From NCBI GenBank assembly GCA_018702715.1, contig JABIYQ010000653.1, positions 1-8,621 of the forward strand: a stretch of DNA of 8,621 bases, given 5' to 3'. The notes below the pieces were generated by a model that saw only the letters and a list, made by a program, of their open reading frames with translations, was not told the origin of the DNA and searched no databases. This document shows positions 6,011-8,621 of this stretch, one piece after another; within the stretch, counting starts at the first letter, position 1, and each line of letters opens with the position of its first letter. Both the position numbers and the translations under genes were made by a program. This stretch comes from Desulfobacula sp. GTDB taxonomy: Bacteria; Desulfobacterota; Desulfobacteria; Desulfobacterales; Desulfobacteraceae.

Positions 6011-7522
6011 TTAGTAAGCTTTAGCAAAAAGAACCCTTCTTGAGCTTGGGTTATCACAACAAATACAGCGCCCTTCTTCAGTGGGACTGTCAAAAGGAAT
6101 ACACCGGATGGTGACGGACAGATCTTTTTTAATTTTTTCTTCACATTTTTCAGAGCCACACCAATGGGCCATTACAAAGGCACCGTTATTGTATCCCTTG
6201 GTGTTTTTATACAATTTATAAAACGCTTTTTTCTCATCAATTTCAAAGGTGTGTTCTTTTTGATGGTTAACTGCCCGATTAAAAAGATTATCCTGAATAT
6301 TGTCCAGAATATCTGTGATCTGTTCAATAAATTCTTCTCTGTTAATGGATTGTTTCGAACTTGTGGGTTCGTCCCTTCTGGCCATGAATACGCAATTATT
6401 TTCAATATCCCTGGGGCCCAGTTCAATCCGAATGGGAACACCTTTTTTTACCCAGTCCCAACCTCTGGCACCACCGATATCCCTGTCATCAATTTCAACC
6501 TGGATTTTTCGTTCATGAAACACTTGTTTTTCCAGTACATCTTTAAGGCTCTGGACACTTTCCATTATGGTTTGATTATCTTCACCCTTTTTTAAAATCG
6601 GAAGAATGACAACATGGGCCGGTGCAACCCTTGGCGGAAGTACCAGCCCGTCATCATCTGAGTGCACCATGATCATCCCGCCGATCATCCGGGTGGATGT
6701 TCCCCAGGATGTGGTCCAGGCATAGGCTTCTTCGCCCTCCTCATTCTGGAATTTAATATCAGATCCTTTGGCAAAATTCTGACCCAGAAAATGGGAAGTA
6801 CCTGCCTGAAGCGCCCTCTTATCCTGCATCATAGCTTCAATACAGGTCGTATCATCAGCCCCGGGAAATCGTTCTGAAACTGTCTTTTGGCCCCTAATCA
6901 CGGGCATTGCCAGATATTTTTCAACAAATTTTGTATAGACATCCAGCATAAGCATGGTTCTCTCTTTTGCTTCAGCCTCTGTGGCATGGGCCGTATGGCC
7001 TTCCTGCCATAAAAATTCACTGGTTCTTAAAAACATCCGGGTCCGCATCTCCCACCTAACCACATTGGCCCACTGGTTTAAAAGAAGTGGAAGATCCCTG
7101 TAACTTTCCGTCCATCTGGACATGGATTCTCCGATAATGGTTTCAGACGTAGGACGAACAATTAATGGTTCAGCAAGTTTTCCCGCCGGCTTTAAACCGC
7201 CTTTGTCATCCTTTTCAAGTCTGTGATGGGTAACAACAGCACACTCTTTGGCAAATCCTTCCACATGTTCAGCCTCTTTTTCCAGATAACTTAAGGGAAT
7301 AAACAAAGGAAAATATGCATTTTTAACCCCTGTTTCCTTAAACATGATATCCATCTGGTGCACGATATTTTCCCAAAGTGCATATCCCCAGGGTTTTATC
7401 ACCATGCATCCCCTGACAGGTGAATTTTCAGCCATATCCGATGCTTTAACCACTTCCTGATACCAAGCTGCATAATCTTGTTCCCGGGTTGGGGAAATAG
7501 CTGATTTATTCTTTTTGCCCAT
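6011..7522 (-). CDS. proS: Prolyl-tRNA synthetase, archaeal/eukaryotic-type (ProS type 3)
   Basis: A class II synthetase that attaches proline to tRNA-Pro in the cytoplasm. At 503 residues it matches the short archaeal/eukaryotic-like class rather than the roughly 570-residue bacterial type with an inserted editing domain. Landmarks are motif 1 region RGCMVIKPWGYALWENI (37-53), RPTSETIIG (123-131), motif 2 RWEMRTRMFLRTSEFLWQEG (156-175), GTSHFLGQNF (241-250) and motif 3 region GGMIMVHSDDDGLVLPP (281-297). The anticodon-binding domain covers about 300-400. The C-terminal domain has C455, C460, C486 and C489 as probable zinc ligands and ends in Tyr (KAY), both typical of this class. The ATG lies inside the end of ispG, overlapping it by 17 nt, with GGAGG at 7529-7533 and 6-nt spacing. 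Without an insertion domain, mischarged Ala-tRNA-Pro would need a separate trans-editing protein (inference). Confidence 0.96.
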   Translation of the reverse strand: MGKKNKSAISPTREQDYAAWYQEVVKASDMAENSPVRGCMVIKPWGYALWENIVHQMDIMFKETGVKNAYFPLFIPLSYLEKEAEHVEGFAKECAVVTHHRLEKDDKGGLKPAGKLAEPLIVRPTSETIIGESMSRWTESYRDLPLLLNQWANVVRWEMRTRMFLRTSEFLWQEGHTAHATEAEAKERTMLMLDVYTKFVEKYLAMPVIRGQKTVSERFPGADDTTCIEAMMQDKRALQAGTSHFLGQNFAKGSDIKFQNEEGEEAYAWTTSWGTSTRMIGGMIMVHSDDDGLVLPPRVAPAHVVILPILKKGEDNQTIMESVQSLKDVLEKQVFHERKIQVEIDDRDIGGARGWDWVKKGVPIRIELGPRDIENNCVFMARRDEPTSSKQSINREEFIEQITDILDNIQDNLFNRAVNHQKEHTFEIDEKKAFYKLYKNTKGYNNGAFVMAHWCGSEKCEEKIKKDLSVTIRCIPFDSPTEEGRCICCDNPSSRRVLFAKAY

Positions 7523-8600
7523 TCAATTCCTCCGAATTTTTTGTCATATTATCAATTTCGTCCAGCAATTGGTCCACAAGTTTATCCTGGGCTATTTTTC
7601 GGATCACTTTCCCTTTTTTAAATAAAATCCCCACGCCGTCACCACCTGCAATCCCAATATCAGCTTCCTTTGCTTCTCCAGGACCGTTTACAACGCATCC
7701 CATAATAGCAACTTTAATCTGGTAAGGCTGTTCAAGTAAAGCTTTTTCTACTTTCTCTGCAATTTTAAAAAGATCAATCTTACACCGCCCGCAGGTGGGG
7801 CAAGAAATTAGTTCAGGGCCTCTGTTTCTGATTCCCAGGGCCCTTAATATTTCAAACCCTGTCCTGATTTCTTCAACAGGATCCCTTGTCAATGAGACCC
7901 GGATAGTATCACCAAGGCCCTGGGCCAGCAACATACCGATGCCAATGGCTGATTTTGTGATACCGGCATAAAGACCACCGGCCTCTGTTACTCCCACATG
8001 AAACGGCACATCTGTTTTTGAAGACAATAATTGGTAAGCCTTCACGGTTCTTGAAACATCTGAGGCTTTCAGGGAAACCTTAATATCATAAAAATTTAAA
8101 TCTTCAAGAATTTTTATATTACGCAATGCACTTTGTACCATGGCTTCCGCAGTTGCTCCCATGCGCTGTTCAATCTGCTTTTCAAGGGAGCCTGCATTCA
8201 CGCCGATTCTTATTGGAATATCATACTCTTTTGCACAGTCCACTACAGCTTTGATCTTTTTTGTTTCCCCGATATTGCCGGGATTAATTCTTAAAGCATC
8301 TGCTCCTGCCCTTGCTGATGCTAGGGCCAGCCTGTAATCAAAATGAATATCTGCTATAATGGGGATGGTGATTTGCTGTTTGATCTTCTCAATAGCCTGG
8401 GCAGCTTCCATATCCGGAATTGCCACCCGTATGATTTCACACCCTGCCTTTTCAAGGGCCATTATCTGCCGGGTCGTAGCTTTCACATCCTGTGTCTGAG
8501 TATTGGTCATGGACTGGACGGAAATAGATGCCTTAGAGCCTATTTTAACATTTCCAATACTTATTTGACGGGTTTGCCGTCTTTTTTGAACCAATGACAT
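7506..8600 (-). CDS. ispG: 4-hydroxy-3-methylbut-2-en-1-yl diphosphate synthase (flavodoxin/ferredoxin), IspG/GcpE
   Basis: The penultimate MEP-pathway enzyme, reductively opening the cyclic diphosphate MEcPP to HMBPP with a 4Fe-4S cluster. The 364 residues compare with about 372 in E. coli. The TIM-barrel part (about 1-260) shows SVQSMTNTQTQD (27-38), ADIHFDYRLAL (83-93), LRINPGNIG (103-111), RIGVNAGSLE (131-140) and the EAGG turn (206-209). The cluster domain has C267-x2-C270 in SCPTCGRC, C302 in GCVVNGPGEA, and E309, the usual fourth ligand. The protein looks complete and active. AGGA at 8610-8613, 9 nt upstream, supports the ATG; the operon promoter is beyond the right edge. It is the first gene seen in the ispG-proS-rel run. 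In related genomes dxr and rseP often precede it, but that cannot be checked here. Confidence 0.97.
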   Translation of the reverse strand: MSLVQKRRQTRQISIGNVKIGSKASISVQSMTNTQTQDVKATTRQIMALEKAGCEIIRVAIPDMEAAQAIEKIKQQITIPIIADIHFDYRLALASARAGADALRINPGNIGETKKIKAVVDCAKEYDIPIRIGVNAGSLEKQIEQRMGATAEAMVQSALRNIKILEDLNFYDIKVSLKASDVSRTVKAYQLLSSKTDVPFHVGVTEAGGLYAGITKSAIGIGMLLAQGLGDTIRVSLTRDPVEEIRTGFEILRALGIRNRGPELISCPTCGRCKIDLFKIAEKVEKALLEQPYQIKVAIMGCVVNGPGEAKEADIGIAGGDGVGILFKKGKVIRKIAQDKLVDQLLDEIDNMTKNSEELNGQKE

Positions 8601-8621
8601 CTTAAATTTTCCTGCAATTTA

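Noticed and set aside
6164..6595. 143-codon open frame on the plus strand inside proS
   Set aside because: It is fully antisense to the conserved anticodon-binding and C-terminal parts of proS and resembles no known family. A shadow frame.
1..8621. A wholly new biological system in this window
   Set aside because: Every supported gene belongs to a well-known housekeeping or redox family. The only accessory element is the insertion sequence end at the left edge. No tRNA, rRNA, riboswitch or unknown gene cluster could be supported.

Overview
The window reads as AT-rich chromosomal DNA of a Gram-negative anaerobe, most likely a deltaproteobacterial sulfate reducer of the Desulfobacteraceae type (Desulfobacterota). 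This placement is an inference. It rests on a rubrerythrin of Desulfovibrio-like length and ligand set, a BamD outer-membrane lipoprotein, a single long Rel protein and an archaeal/eukaryotic-type prolyl-tRNA synthetase; no 16S or other marker is present. Nearly all of the window is conserved housekeeping sequence. I found no new defence, mobile or biosynthetic system.

Left edge (1-480): the first 180 bases are one end of an insertion sequence. It carries three 23-bp tandem repeats, an arrangement like the multi-repeat ends of IS21-family elements. The element has inserted into an EamA-family transporter gene on the minus strand, leaving about 98 native codons fused to about 27 codons read from the element end.

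Redox block (481-2725, plus strand): rubrerythrin (rbr) is a single gene with its own terminator and a candidate PerR/Fur-type operator upstream. Next comes a near-consensus sigma70 promoter driving trxA, trxB and bamD. trxA and trxB are 11 nt apart, and the trxB stop overlaps the bamD start (TAATG). Rubrerythrin removes peroxide, while thioredoxin and its NADPH-dependent reductase keep cytosolic thiols reduced. BamD belongs to the beta-barrel assembly machinery and appears to be linked only by operon position. rpmB (zinc-ribbon L28) follows after 85 nt and ends at a hairpin terminator.

Right half (3839-8600, minus strand): a compact operon read right to left, ispG - proS - rel. ispG and proS overlap by 17 nt, and proS and rel are 9 nt apart. 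IspG makes HMBPP in the MEP isoprenoid pathway, ProS charges tRNA-Pro, and Rel makes and degrades (p)ppGpp. The operon promoter lies to the right of the window. The rpmB and rel operons converge on the 3659-3838 gap.

The points most worth a second look are the IS junction in eamA, the operator-like sequences upstream of rbr and trxA, and the ProS that lacks a cis-editing domain.
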